Assembly: GCA_964469155.1 (NCBI GenBank)
Contig: CAYXXU010000020.1
Coordinates: 1 to 57,075 of the forward strand
Origin: CAIWKO01 sp964469155
Lineage (GTDB): Bacteria > Bacteroidota > Bacteroidia > Bacteroidales > CAIWKO01
Direction: 5' to 3'
Length of the DNA stretch: 57,075 bases
Part shown: positions 1 through 8,874 of the stretch, in pieces
How positions within the stretch are numbered: position 1 is the stretch's first letter
Layout: every line of letters begins with the position of its first letter
The notes under the pieces: generated by a model
What the model saw: the letters and a program-made list of their open reading frames with translations, nothing else
Told to the model about the DNA's origin: nothing
The model's database searches: none
Program-made: the position numbers and the translations under genes

Positions 1-57
1 TTGTTATTTTATTGACATCTAATTGTTTATATCATTTATAAGGGGAGACTATTTAAA

Positions 58-3000
58 CTATTGTACCAGTGTCACTATCCCCTTATAATTGTAACTTTTG
101 CCATTCAGGTCTTTTACCCTGATAAGATAAACATAGGTGCCCTGAACGGCTTTTTTATAGTCGAACTTATTCTGAAAGGTTCCGTTCCATCCTTCGTTAA
201 TGTCTTCGGTATGGAACATTTCGCGTCCCCAGCGATCGTAAATGTACATCAGATAGTTTTTCGTATCAATCCCCACACCCACAGGCATGAAATACTCGTT
301 GCGGTCGTCATCATTAGGCGTGAAACTATTTGGTATCCAGAAAGCAAACTGAGGATGAATATGGACAATGCCCCAGGCGGTATCTTTGCAACCCTCCATA
401 TCGGTTACAATAAGGATAACCTCATAGCTACCCGTATCGGCATATTCATGGCTTACTATACTGCCGTTTGCGAAAGTACTGTCACCGAAATTCCATTGCC
501 AGTTCATAATGCTTCCTACCGACTGGTCGATAAAGTTTACAGGGCCTTCGTCAATAATAGGATAATCGGGTTGGGTATAAAATCCTGCCAATGGGCCGGG
601 ATCTTTCAATACAATGGCGGTAGCAATTCCAACGCAGCCATTGTAGCTAACCGTAACGTTGTACATTCCGGCTGCCAGTCCGGTTGCCGTTTGTGTCAAC
701 TGCGGAGGAATGCTGTTCCATAAATAGGTATATCCGGTGCCGGCCAGATCGACCCATGCGGTGCCATCGTTATGCCCGCAGCTTGCATTGGTGGTAAAAG
801 CATTCACACTAAGGACTGAATCGACGATAACCGTGACAGAAGCCGTGTCAGTGCAACCATTATAGGTGGCAGTTACTACATAGGTAGTGGTGACAACAGG
901 ATTGACCACCACAATGGCATTGGTGTTGGTGGGTGATGTGTTCCAAACGTACGATTGTCCACCGGTAGCGGTAAGGGTTACGTTATTGCCCGGACATATC
1001 GACAGTGGCTGTGCAGTGGCTGTTACCGGAAGGGTCTGGATAATTGTAACTGTGGCAAAGGTAGAACCACTGCAGCCTCCGGCATCTGTAACTGTTACCA
1101 TGTAAGTGCCACCGGTATTAACCGAAATGGTTTGTGTGGAAGCACTGTTCGACCAGTGGTAGGTGGCATAACCGTTTCCCGCATCAAGGGTGGTGGAAGT
1201 TCCGGGACAAATGCTTAATGTACCGGTGATGGATGGAGTGAGGTTATTGCCCTGAGCCACTGAAATGGAAGCAGAGCCCGAACAACCACCGGCATCGGTA
1301 ACGGTAACAGAATAAGTTCCGGCCGCGGTAATCTGGATTGTTTGAGTTACACCACCGGTTGACCATAAATACGTTGTATATACACCTGCATCAATGGTTG
1401 CAGTATTACCCGCACAAATTGTATCCGGGCCTGTTATGACGGGCATCAGGCTGGACGAGGTGCCTATGGTGAAAGTGTCGCTACCCACACAACCGGCGGC
1501 ATCAAGAACAATCAGTGTATACTGTCCTGAGGCAAGTCCGTACACTGATTGGCTCCCGACTACATTGACATAGGTGGCTATATTGGTCCCTGTGCCATCC
1601 TCAAAGGCAAATACATAAGGAGAGGAGCCATTGGTTGCGGTCACAGTAACAGAACCTGACAAGGTACCAATACATGCAGGCGTAGTGGTGATGTTGAACG
1701 TTAGTGTCGGGCAAGGCGCTCCGCAATGAAGGACTGTAATCTGTATAGAGTCGCTTCCACAAGGCAGGGTGTAAACAATAGTGTGAATTCCTGCACCCGC
1801 AGTTGCCGGATCAAAAGTGCCCAGGGAGGCATTGATAATTCCTGCACCACTCCAAACTCCTCCTGCTTGAGATGCAATCAAATTAAAGGCTGGCATGGTG
1901 TCGCAAATTGGATTGACCGGGCATATATTCGTATTACAACAGAATAAGGTCATAGGCGGGCAAGCTCCCATATTGGCCGATTGAATAGTGCCAACCCTGT
2001 TGACATTAGCATTTGTACCTGTTGCCCCACAAAACACTACATTACCTCCGGTACTTACACTCACATCAAAAATTTTGTAGGGAGTAGCAATAGAGGTAAT
2101 AAGGTTCAGGTTAGCATCGTATTTATAAATACCGTTTCCTGAACCAACATAAACATTCCCGCACGAATCAATATCAATGCCGCTGTTTCCTGCCTGAGTA
2201 CGTCCGAAGATCGGATCAACTATATTGGTTCCACCGGGTAAAGCAACACTGGTAATAACAGAACCGTCAACCAGGGAACGTTGCTGGAGTATTGCCCCAT
2301 TCTGTGTGTAAACAAAATATCGGTTGGCCCGAATTGACATAATTCCGGAATTTCCGTTGTTCGGCCTGTAGTTTTCCATCTTATAACCGAAATTATAAGT
2401 ATGGTTTATACGAAATACCGTTGGAGTTGAAGTGCAGGCAGCGAAATTATCATCAATAGCTCCAATAGTATCCAGAGTCATAAAATAATACCTTGAATTC
2501 CGGCACGAAGTCAGGGATCTGACTTCTTCGATGATGGGCGGAATCCCAAACATATTTCCATAACCCACAACCTGCGTACTATTGACAGTGCCATTACTGG
2601 TATTAATATCAAATATTGCACCCGTTAATGATAGCATATTCCCAGTGGTGCCACCGATAATTAATTTGGTTTGATCGCAGTTGAATGCAATATTCCAGTA
2701 CTCATCTGTATTCAATAAAGGGGCATTGGCTGTCCATACCAGAGCACCCGTTGTACTGATTTTTTGCAGGGCGGCAACAGACCCGGAAGTGACAAAACTA
2801 TTGCCTGCCAAATCGGTGGCAAAAGTCCCCAGCCAGTTGTTAGCGGTGTCCCAGGGTGTGTTGTAAGTCCATTGTAATGCCCCGGCAGCATTGTATTTCA
2901 ATAATTTCATGGGCATGCAACCGCCAATGATGTAAACATTTCCTGCTCCATCGTGCTCGCACTCCCATACTCCATTGGAATTGGGCAGGGATGGCGTTTG

Positions 3001-3867
3001 TGTCCACGGGTCGATGATTACAGGCTTATTCTTATTATAAAAATCTAATTGAAAAGAAACGATATTTCCATTAAGCACAAATTGAGAGGCTATGGTTCCT
3101 GAAATGTTGTCAACATAAAAGCTGGTAGGTGCATGGTCGGTGATGTCTCCGAATTTTGTGTTGATGTGAATATCTCCACTGGGGCCCATTTGCGGGGCAC
3201 GCGAATACTTCATGATTACTTTTGCAATATCAGCCCCCGGATGAATTATGAGGGAATATTTTAATCCGTCGGTGGGATGAAAAACGTATTCGACATCGAT
3301 ACCGGGATAGAGGTTTTTGTAGAGTATTTTTTTAAAGGCTTTAATATGGTTTATGTTTCTGATTGTTCCGCCTTTTTCGGTAATGCAATAGCTGTGATAG
3401 TCAGCGGTAGGGTCTGAAGCAATGACCTCCGCAGCAGGATTTGTATTTTCCCAAATCATGGAAACAGCGTCTCTTTCATATTCCATGCGGCGCTCTTCGG
3501 CTTCTTTTTCTTTCCATTGCTCCAGCGATGTGAATTTCTCATTTTTTCTTTCCTTTTTTCTTTCTTCTTCAGTTTCCTCTTTTTTCCAGCTTTTCAGGAA
3601 ATTATAGGAAATGCCGTTTTGGGTAAAGTAAATCATAGTTTGTCCTCCATCGAAAGCAAACAAAACTTTTTCAGTTGATCCGTGAATCTGAAACTGTCCC
3701 TGGTTTTCGATAAAGGCTTTTGCCGGTTCCATTTCTGAATACCAGCCCGATTGGGAATACCCTTTTGCGCAAAAGAGCACAAAAAGGCTGAATAGTATAA
3801 GACCCTGATAAAAGACAATAACTTTTTGTCTTATATCAGAATGTTGGAGAGTAAATAATTTGCTCAT
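58..3867 (-). CDS. Large secreted T9SS type B protein with SprB-like, Ig-like and PKD modules
   Basis: 1269 residues, predicted to be exported across the inner membrane by Sec and across the outer membrane by the type IX system. Seen: signal peptide about 1-39; an N-terminal region about 48-290 containing FIENQGQF, typical of the DUF7948-like head of such proteins, with a very charged Glu/Lys/Arg insert about 95-135; a beta-propeller-like SBBP region about 290-650; then Cys-containing Ig/SprB-like modules with TVTDAGGCSGS repeated; a PKD domain about 1105-1175 with NWQWNFGDS; and a C-terminal type B (gliding-motility-associated) sorting domain from about 1180 with FWIPNSFTPNDD and YDRWGREMF. 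The start at 3867 gives a good signal peptide, and a -7 box lies 56 bases upstream. Adhesin or structural role is inferred; no enzyme motif seen. Confidence 0.9.
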   Translation of the reverse strand: MSKLFTLQHSDIRQKVIVFYQGLILFSLFVLFCAKGYSQSGWYSEMEPAKAFIENQGQFQIHGSTEKVLFAFDGGQTMIYFTQNGISYNFLKSWKKEETEEERKKERKNEKFTSLEQWKEKEAEERRMEYERDAVSMIWENTNPAAEVIASDPTADYHSYCITEKGGTIRNINHIKAFKKILYKNLYPGIDVEYVFHPTDGLKYSLIIHPGADIAKVIMKYSRAPQMGPSGDIHINTKFGDITDHAPTSFYVDNISGTIASQFVLNGNIVSFQLDFYNKNKPVIIDPWTQTPSLPNSNGVWECEHDGAGNVYIIGGCMPMKLLKYNAAGALQWTYNTPWDTANNWLGTFATDLAGNSFVTSGSVAALQKISTTGALVWTANAPLLNTDEYWNIAFNCDQTKLIIGGTTGNMLSLTGAIFDINTSNGTVNSTQVVGYGNMFGIPPIIEEVRSLTSCRNSRYYFMTLDTIGAIDDNFAACTSTPTVFRINHTYNFGYKMENYRPNNGNSGIMSIRANRYFVYTQNGAILQQRSLVDGSVITSVALPGGTNIVDPIFGRTQAGNSGIDIDSCGNVYVGSGNGIYKYDANLNLITSIATPYKIFDVSVSTGGNVVFCGATGTNANVNRVGTIQSANMGACPPMTLFCCNTNICPVNPICDTMPAFNLIASQAGGVWSGAGIINASLGTFDPATAGAGIHTIVYTLPCGSDSIQITVLHCGAPCPTLTFNITTTPACIGTLSGSVTVTATNGSSPYVFAFEDGTGTNIATYVNVVGSQSVYGLASGQYTLIVLDAAGCVGSDTFTIGTSSSLMPVITGPDTICAGNTATIDAGVYTTYLWSTGGVTQTIQITAAGTYSVTVTDAGGCSGSASISVAQGNNLTPSITGTLSICPGTSTTLDAGNGYATYHWSNSASTQTISVNTGGTYMVTVTDAGGCSGSTFATVTIIQTLPVTATAQPLSICPGNNVTLTATGGQSYVWNTSPTNTNAIVVVNPVVTTTYVVTATYNGCTDTASVTVIVDSVLSVNAFTTNASCGHNDGTAWVDLAGTGYTYLWNSIPPQLTQTATGLAAGMYNVTVSYNGCVGIATAIVLKDPGPLAGFYTQPDYPIIDEGPVNFIDQSVGSIMNWQWNFGDSTFANGSIVSHEYADTGSYEVILIVTDMEGCKDTAWGIVHIHPQFAFWIPNSFTPNDDDRNEYFMPVGVGIDTKNYLMYIYDRWGREMFHTEDINEGWNGTFQNKFDYKKAVQGTYVYLIRVKDLNGKSYNYKGIVTLVQ

Positions 3868-3922
3868 AGAAATGATTTATGAGGGTGAGGGGTTGTTTCG
3901 AAATTTCCAACTACAATAATAG

Positions 3923-3930
3923 CAAAAATA
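3923..3930 (-). promoter_or_regulatory. Bacteroidota -7 box for the 1269-residue gene
   Basis: Reads TATTTTTG on the minus strand, a full match to TAnnTTTG, 56 bases before the start codon at 3867. No clear -33 TTG at the standard spacing was identified. Confidence 0.5.
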
Positions 3931-4066
3931 ATAAAACGAAAGTTATATTGTATTGATTTGGTGCTTTTCTAATAATTTTATTTTTTCGGAACTATTTTCA
4001 AGAACAATTATTTCCCTTACATATAGGTAATAACCCTTTTCACAGAACAATATTTTGAAGCATATT

Positions 4067-4084
4067 GCCAGGAATGATCCTGGC
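4067..4084. repeat. Short perfect inverted repeat downstream of the 709-residue gene
   Basis: GCCAGGA and TCCTGGC form a 7-bp stem with a 4-base loop, about 60 bases past the stop of the minus-strand gene ending at 4144. There is no T-run after it on either strand, so it is a weak terminator candidate at best. The rest of the 276-base gap (3868-4143) shows only the promoter of the next gene. Confidence 0.35.
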
Positions 4085-4143
4085 GTCAAATTAGGTAAAG
4101 TCTCTTAAGTGTAAGAGTTCTTCGTAGCAAAAATGCGAAACAA

Positions 4144-6273
4144 TTAATCAATAACTATTTTTTCAATGTGCGAGTATTTGGACGTAGAGATCCTTACAAA
4201 ATAAATCCCTTTCGGATAAGCCCTCATGTCAACAGTTTTATGGATCATGCCGGCAAAGTCAATTTTTTCGGTTAGAACCATCTGGCTTTCCGGGTTATAA
4301 ATATTCAGGGTTCCGGCTTCTTCCAAACCGTTGATCGTCAGATAAAAATTACCATCAGAAGGGTTGGGAGTTGCAGTGAGCGAAATTTCATCATTATTCG
4401 GTTTTATTCCTGAACAGGCATCTATTGTAACGACAACCACATCAGTATCGGAGCACAAATTGGGAGAGGTCACTATTACCGAAATAGCATGTGAGCCCAG
4501 ACCGAGACCCAGAGAGTCAACCGTTTTTGTCTGCGTTGTTTGTCCTCCCGGAGTCCAGATATATGACGCACCGGGATTTCCGGCATCGAGAATTACTGAC
4601 TGATCGGGACAAATGGTTACATCGGAACCAAGATAAACAACAGGAAATGATTCAGGTGCGGCTGTTCCACCGGCAGGTGCACTGGTGCAACCATTCTCGC
4701 TTTGGGTAACTGTATATGATCCTGCTGCTGTAACGGTTATGGAAAAGCTGTTTTCAGCAGTGCTCCATAATAAGGTTCCGGTATAATCAGAAGCCGTTAG
4801 TGTGGAACTTCCGCAATTGTTAACTACATTGACGGTGGGTGGGTCGGGAATTGTATACACCGTAATGGTTGAGGTAAATGTATTGGAACAATTATTATCA
4901 TCGGTACCGGTTACGGTATAAGTGATGGTTGAGGTTGGGCCGGCGGTAACAATGGTTCCTATGGTGTCGCTTAAACCGGTTGCAGGCGACCATGTATAAT
5001 TGTTAGCGCCTGAAGCCGTGAGGGTGGATGATTGACCGTTGCAATAAGCCTGAGGAAATGCACCTATTGAGACAGGTGGCAGGGTGTGCACACTAACCGT
5101 TTCGACAGGACTGTTGGTGGCGCAACCTGTTCCGGTTGAAACAGCACAATAAATATCAGTATTGGCAGTAAGCGCTCCGGGGGTGTATGTTTGTGTAGTA
5201 ATGCCTGTTGAAATACCATCCTTATACCAAAGGTAAGTGTATGTTCCACCGTTTCCACCGTTGGCAGTAGCGGTAAATGTTCCGGGATCGGAGCCTGAAC
5301 AAACCGGGGTGGTGAAACCAGCTAAAACTACATTGGTTGGAGCTGTGCAGCATGTTCCAACATTCAGGGTGGTATAAGCCGAGGAGGTGGTACTGGTAGC
5401 ATTGCCGTTGAAAGCTACACATTTATAATAATAATCGCCTGAAATGTTGATGCCGCTTATCGCTAATGTATTGGTGGTTGCATTGCCGTAAACAGCGCCC
5501 GAAGGGGTGCCATTGGCCACGTTGGTGTAGGGACCGCCGGGGGTGGCAGCATATTGCCATTGATACGAGGTAGATAAAGTGGAGGCCGTGACGGCAATAT
5601 TGGTACTACCGCTGCAGGCCATAGTGGCTGTTGAAGGGACAGAAATGGTTGGCAAGCCATATATTACCATAATGTCAGGTCTGAGGCCCCCATTTGCGGC
5701 CGGTACGGTAATGGAAGGGTTGGTATTATTTGACATACTGCCCCACGAACCGCAGTTTGGGGTTCCGGTACCTGCAAAATAGGCATAATTATCGGTACTG
5801 GCATTACAGTGGAAGGTTACGTATAAATTTTGTCCGCTGCTCAATAAATAGGACAACCCGGTAAATCCCACCCAGGCTGCAGATGTTGTTAGGGCAATGG
5901 AAGCATTGTTGGCTATTTGCACGGCATTCGAAACCGTGCCGGCAGTGGTTCTGTAATACGATTCCGTTTTGCCTGTGGCAATGAATGCATCGGTAGTATT
6001 GGCCAAATAGGCATTTACCTGCACCAGATTGTAATTAATACTGCCATAACCCTTCCATTTTATGCTGGTGATATATCCCCAGTAGGAACCCAGGTTGGCA
6101 GAAGTGTACAAACCGACCGACGAACCATAGGTCATATTTCCTGATTGTGTGAGGGTATAGGCACCATAACCGCCGGTGATGGTCGGAAACTGAACCGAAA
6201 CCTGTGCGGTTGACACCAATGAAATAAACATTGCAGAAAGCAGTAATACGGAAAAAGGTCTACTTGTTTTCAT
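4144..6273 (-). CDS. Secreted Ig-like multidomain protein with T9SS type A sorting domain
   Basis: 709 residues. Signal peptide about 1-23 (MKTSRPFSVLLLSAMFIS then STAQ). Residues about 25-205 form a beta-rich N-terminal domain with no family I can name. This is followed by Ig-like/PKD-like modules about 210-620 with paired cysteines (MACSGSTNIAV, PVCSGSDPGTF, YCNGQSSTLTASG, TICPDQSVILDAG). The C-terminal 75 residues match the T9SS type A sorting domain: ATPNPSDGNFYL, LNIYNPESQMV and YPKGIYFVRI. The protein should be exported by Sec then T9SS and anchored to or released from the surface. It has the same strand as the next gene but its own promoter, and the 276-base gap argues against an operon. 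Function beyond surface display is not visible. Confidence 0.9.
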   Translation of the reverse strand: MKTSRPFSVLLLSAMFISLVSTAQVSVQFPTITGGYGAYTLTQSGNMTYGSSVGLYTSANLGSYWGYITSIKWKGYGSINYNLVQVNAYLANTTDAFIATGKTESYYRTTAGTVSNAVQIANNASIALTTSAAWVGFTGLSYLLSSGQNLYVTFHCNASTDNYAYFAGTGTPNCGSWGSMSNNTNPSITVPAANGGLRPDIMVIYGLPTISVPSTATMACSGSTNIAVTASTLSTSYQWQYAATPGGPYTNVANGTPSGAVYGNATTNTLAISGINISGDYYYKCVAFNGNATSTTSSAYTTLNVGTCCTAPTNVVLAGFTTPVCSGSDPGTFTATANGGNGGTYTYLWYKDGISTGITTQTYTPGALTANTDIYCAVSTGTGCATNSPVETVSVHTLPPVSIGAFPQAYCNGQSSTLTASGANNYTWSPATGLSDTIGTIVTAGPTSTITYTVTGTDDNNCSNTFTSTITVYTIPDPPTVNVVNNCGSSTLTASDYTGTLLWSTAENSFSITVTAAGSYTVTQSENGCTSAPAGGTAAPESFPVVYLGSDVTICPDQSVILDAGNPGASYIWTPGGQTTQTKTVDSLGLGLGSHAISVIVTSPNLCSDTDVVVVTIDACSGIKPNNDEISLTATPNPSDGNFYLTINGLEEAGTLNIYNPESQMVLTEKIDFAGMIHKTVDMRAYPKGIYFVRISTSKYSHIEKIVID

Positions 6274-6321
6274 AGATGGTTTTCTTTATTAATGAGGTTA
6301 AGAAAAAGATGGAATGAGTTT

Positions 6322-6329
6322 CAAAAATA
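6322..6329 (-). promoter_or_regulatory. Bacteroidota -7 box for the 709-residue gene
   Basis: TATTTTTG on the minus strand, 49 bases before the start at 6273. It is divergent from the kinase promoter at 6420; the 176-base gap between these genes holds only these two promoters. Confidence 0.5.
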
Positions 6330-6419
6330 ATAAATTTTGCGAATAATCCGTGAATATTATTTTCAGGATGATTTTTCTACCGGCCGCGGGAGATTTTACG
6401 ATCCGCGGTTTAAATTATG

Positions 6420-6427
6420 TATATTTG
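6420..6427 (+). promoter_or_regulatory. -7 box deciding the start of the histidine kinase gene
   Basis: TATATTTG, an exact TAnnTTTG match, lies 22 bases before the ATG at 6450 and overlaps the upstream in-frame ATG at 6417. If this is the promoter, 6417 cannot be the start and translation begins at 6450. Confidence 0.55.
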
Positions 6428-6449
6428 TCAATATATAATTACTGCCCAA

Positions 6450-7568
6450 ATGAACTATGATAATTTAACCCGCGCAAAGCTATCAGCAATGTTGCGGAAG
6501 CAAACCTTGGATTTTGAACAATATAAGGCACAACATCCTGTTGCCAATATGTGGCGAAGGGTGATCGATCAAAGCCCGATATCTATCCAGGTTTTAGATA
6601 AAAATGGTTTTTCGGTTTCGGTGAACGAGGCCCACACCTGTTTTTTTGAAGCGAAACCTCCCCCCGGTTATAATCTGTTTACAGATGATCAACTTTTAAA
6701 ACAAGGTCTGGCCGATTGCTTTGAGCGGCTTAAACAGGGCCGGGCCGTATTTTTTCCGGAAACGCGTTATAATGCCCGCGAAAACAACCCTGATTTTCCC
6801 GATAAAACGGTGTGGCTTAAAACCATTGGTTTGCCTATGCTCAATGAGGCCGGACAACCGGTGAGATATGTGGTGATACACGAAAATATAACCGAACAAA
6901 AGAAAACAAAGGAAGAACTGCAACAAAAATATCAGGAACTCGGCGAAGCTATCCGTCAAAAGGAAGAAAGCAGGGAAAAGGAAAGAGCCGAAATTTCTGA
7001 CGAAATACACGACGAACTGGCACAGGTGCTGACGGTTGTGAAGGTAAGTGTGGGCCGCATCAGCGAAAAAATATCAGATGCAAGCCTTAAATCAGACGTG
7101 GATGCTGTGTTTTGGCAGTTGGATGGCGCCATAGAATCGGTGCATAGAATATTGACCAGCCTGTATGATACAAAGTTTGAGGAATATGGTATTCAGAGGG
7201 CCATAGAATCTTATTGCAGGGATTTTAAGAATAAAAGCGGCATTGAGGTAGAAACCCTGATAGCGCCGGGCTTGCAATTGCCCCCGCAATTGCCCATGTC
7301 TATCTACAGGATATTGAAGGAGGCAATGACCAACATTATCAGGCATGCCAAAGCCAACAAAGCCATGGTTACCCTTAAAATGGTCGGGTCCGGTCTTTAT
7401 TTCTCGGTTGCTGACGATGGAATCGGAATTACATCCGAACAGATAAATTCGGCTGTAAGCTTAGGTATCAATAGTATGAAAGAACGTATAGCTGCCCTGG
7501 GAGGCACATTTGAGATCAGTTCCGGCAAAAAATCAGGAACCCAAATAAATATAATTGTACCTTTATAA
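6450..7568 (+). CDS. PAS-domain sensor histidine kinase, HisKA_3 (NarL/DegS) type
   Basis: 372 residues from the preferred ATG (an in-frame ATG at 6417 would add 11). No signal peptide or membrane helix, so a cytosolic sensor. Residues about 33-150 form one PAS domain ending in the usual VVIHENITEQKK. A coiled coil runs about 150-183. The HisKA_3 dimerisation helix carries the phospho-acceptor His187 in EISDEIHDELAQ. The HATPase domain has the N-box near Asn295 (EAMTNIIRHA), the G1 box DDGIGI at 322-327, and ends GTQINIIVPL. It lies 13 bases upstream of a LuxR-type response regulator, which is almost certainly its partner. The signal sensed is unknown. Confidence 0.93.
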   Translation: MNYDNLTRAKLSAMLRKQTLDFEQYKAQHPVANMWRRVIDQSPISIQVLDKNGFSVSVNEAHTCFFEAKPPPGYNLFTDDQLLKQGLADCFERLKQGRAVFFPETRYNARENNPDFPDKTVWLKTIGLPMLNEAGQPVRYVVIHENITEQKKTKEELQQKYQELGEAIRQKEESREKERAEISDEIHDELAQVLTVVKVSVGRISEKISDASLKSDVDAVFWQLDGAIESVHRILTSLYDTKFEEYGIQRAIESYCRDFKNKSGIEVETLIAPGLQLPPQLPMSIYRILKEAMTNIIRHAKANKAMVTLKMVGSGLYFSVADDGIGITSEQINSAVSLGINSMKERIAALGGTFEISSGKKSGTQINIIVPL

Positions 7569-7581
7569 AAACATACCTCAG

Positions 7582-8259
7582 ATGAAATTTCTTATTTGCG
7601 ACGATCATCAAATGTCACGCAAGGGTTTAATTGAGCAATTAATGCATGATTTCGACGAAACCACCTTCGACGAAGCTTATGATGGGAAGGAAGCCATTGA
7701 AAAATTACAAAACACCCGATACGACCTGGTGATACTCGACATTCAACTGCCCGGCAAAAAGGGAGTGGAGGTATTTGCCGAAATCAAAAGCCAATGGCCC
7801 GAAACCCCGGTGCTGATGATAAGCGGATTTACCAACGAAGACAAACTTACCCATCTGTATGAACTGGGAGTGGCAGGCTATTTGTCGAAAAGAGTCGTTT
7901 ACGAAGAATTGCGATTGGCCGTTACCACCGTTTTGCAGGGGAAACGTTATTTCGACACTTCGATAAATGAGGCCATGCTGAAAAAAAACAGTAAAAACGA
8001 GTTCATGAACATTTACAATGCACTGTCCAAACGTAAAAAAGAAATAGCGCTGCTGTTGGCCCAGGGATATTCGCAAAAAGATATAGCCACTATGTGTAAC
8101 ATTTCTGTTGGGGCAGTCGGCTCACACAAATCGGTCATTATGGATGCGTTTGGGTTTACTGAAGATGCCCAACTCACCTTGTTTTGTATTCAAAACGATC
8201 TGTTCGATCCCAAAGAAATCGACCTTAGAAAAATAAAGCCCTTTCCCAAGTCAAAATAA
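7582..8259 (+). CDS. LuxR/NarL-type response regulator, partner of the upstream kinase
   Basis: 225 residues from the ATG at 7582. An in-frame ATG at 7555 overlaps the end of the kinase gene and would add nine residues before the conserved MKFLICDD start of the receiver domain, so 7582 is preferred. Receiver domain 1-118 with acidic pair Asp7/Asp8, phospho-acceptor Asp53 in LVILDIQLPG, Ser81 and Lys103. The C-terminal LuxR helix-turn-helix about 148-192 contains LSKRKKEIALLLAQGYSQKD and the recognition helix VGAVGSHKSVIM. It lacks the commoner TVKTH wording but has the same geometry. Expected to bind DNA when phosphorylated. Targets are not known; an 8-bp inverted repeat lies about 80 bases downstream of its stop. 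Confidence 0.93.
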   Translation: MKFLICDDHQMSRKGLIEQLMHDFDETTFDEAYDGKEAIEKLQNTRYDLVILDIQLPGKKGVEVFAEIKSQWPETPVLMISGFTNEDKLTHLYELGVAGYLSKRVVYEELRLAVTTVLQGKRYFDTSINEAMLKKNSKNEFMNIYNALSKRKKEIALLLAQGYSQKDIATMCNISVGAVGSHKSVIMDAFGFTEDAQLTLFCIQNDLFDPKEIDLRKIKPFPKSK

Positions 8260-8336
8260 AGATTTCTTCAGGAATATTTGAAGTTTTTTTCAAAATCTTT
8301 GAAGTTTTCTATGCATAATAAGGATGCAGACATGAG

Positions 8337-8344
8337 TAAATTTG
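8337..8344 (+). promoter_or_regulatory. Possible -7 box reading into the 21-bp array
   Basis: TAAATTTG matches TAnnTTTG and points toward the repeat array starting at 8490. No clear -33 element at normal spacing. If active, the array would be transcribed as part of a long untranslated leader. Confidence 0.3.
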
Positions 8345-8363
8345 TTCATTAATACAATGAACA
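8343..8363. repeat. 8-bp perfect inverted repeat
   Basis: TGTTCATT and AATGAACA around a 5-base loop. It overlaps the possible -7 box at 8337-8344, so it could be an operator; it has no T-run and does not look like a terminator. Confidence 0.35.
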
Positions 8364-8489
8364 GATTGCAATATGCCGTTTACCGGATTAAAATACCCAG
8401 CTTTTCGACCTGCCTTAAAAAATAAAAACGAGCATAATTTAGCTAAAAGGCTGATATCTATTACAATAAAGCAAGCCGGCCAGACTTTA

Positions 8490-8709
8490 AAACATGTACT
8501 ACGCGCTATTGTACATGTACTAAACACTATCGTACATGTACCAGACACTATTGTACATGTACCAAACACTATTGTACATGTACCAAACACTATTGTACAT
8601 GTACCAGGCGCTATTGTACATGTACCAGGCACTTTTGTACATGTACCAGGCGCTATTGTACATGTACCAGGCGCTATTGTAAATGTACCAGACACTATTA
8701 AACCTGTAC
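8490..8709. repeat. Array A: 11 copies of a 10-bp palindrome at an exact 21-bp period
   Basis: The core GTACATGTAC starts at 8490 (variant), 8511, 8532, 8553, 8574, 8595, 8616, 8637, 8658, 8679 (variant GTAAATGTAC) and 8700 (variant). Every step is exactly 21 bases. Copies 2-9 have a perfect core. The 11-base linker is also conserved, roughly CARRCRCTATT. Edge copies are degenerate, as expected for a decaying tandem array. It fills most of the 615-base gap between the response regulator and the unknown gene at 8875, and ends about 120 bases before that gene's -7 box. The core contains GTAC and ACATGT, self-complementary sites. Because 21 is divisible by three, open frames run through on both strands, but I do not regard these as genes. 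Confidence 0.97.
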
Positions 8710-8828
8710 CAAACACCGTTTTAAAGGTAATAAACTTTTTGGTACAGTTAATATCCTATAAAACAGTTATAATATTCTTTATAAAGAACGCACTTCAGCT
8801 TATAAAATTAAGAATAAACCTTCCGGGA

Positions 8829-8836
8829 TATGTTTG
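8829..8836 (+). promoter_or_regulatory. -7 box of the unknown gene downstream of array A
   Basis: TATGTTTG matches TAnnTTTG, 38 bases before the ATG at 8875. Array A therefore lies upstream of this promoter, in the position of a regulatory region. Confidence 0.45.
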
Positions 8837-8874
8837 CCGGACTTTAACCATAGTATTAACCAAAACCAATTAAC

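Noticed and set aside
1..57. Terminator for the first gene
   Set aside because: Only 57 AT-rich bases after the stop and no stable stem-loop visible before the window ends.
8490..8709. CRISPR array
   Set aside because: Units are 21 bp with conserved linkers, no unique spacers and no cas genes. The same holds for the other three arrays.
8373..8873. 166-codon frame through array A with VHVPNTI heptads
   Set aside because: The opposite strand is equally open because 21 is a multiple of three; flanking parts have no gene-like features, and the dyads explain the conservation better than protein coding.
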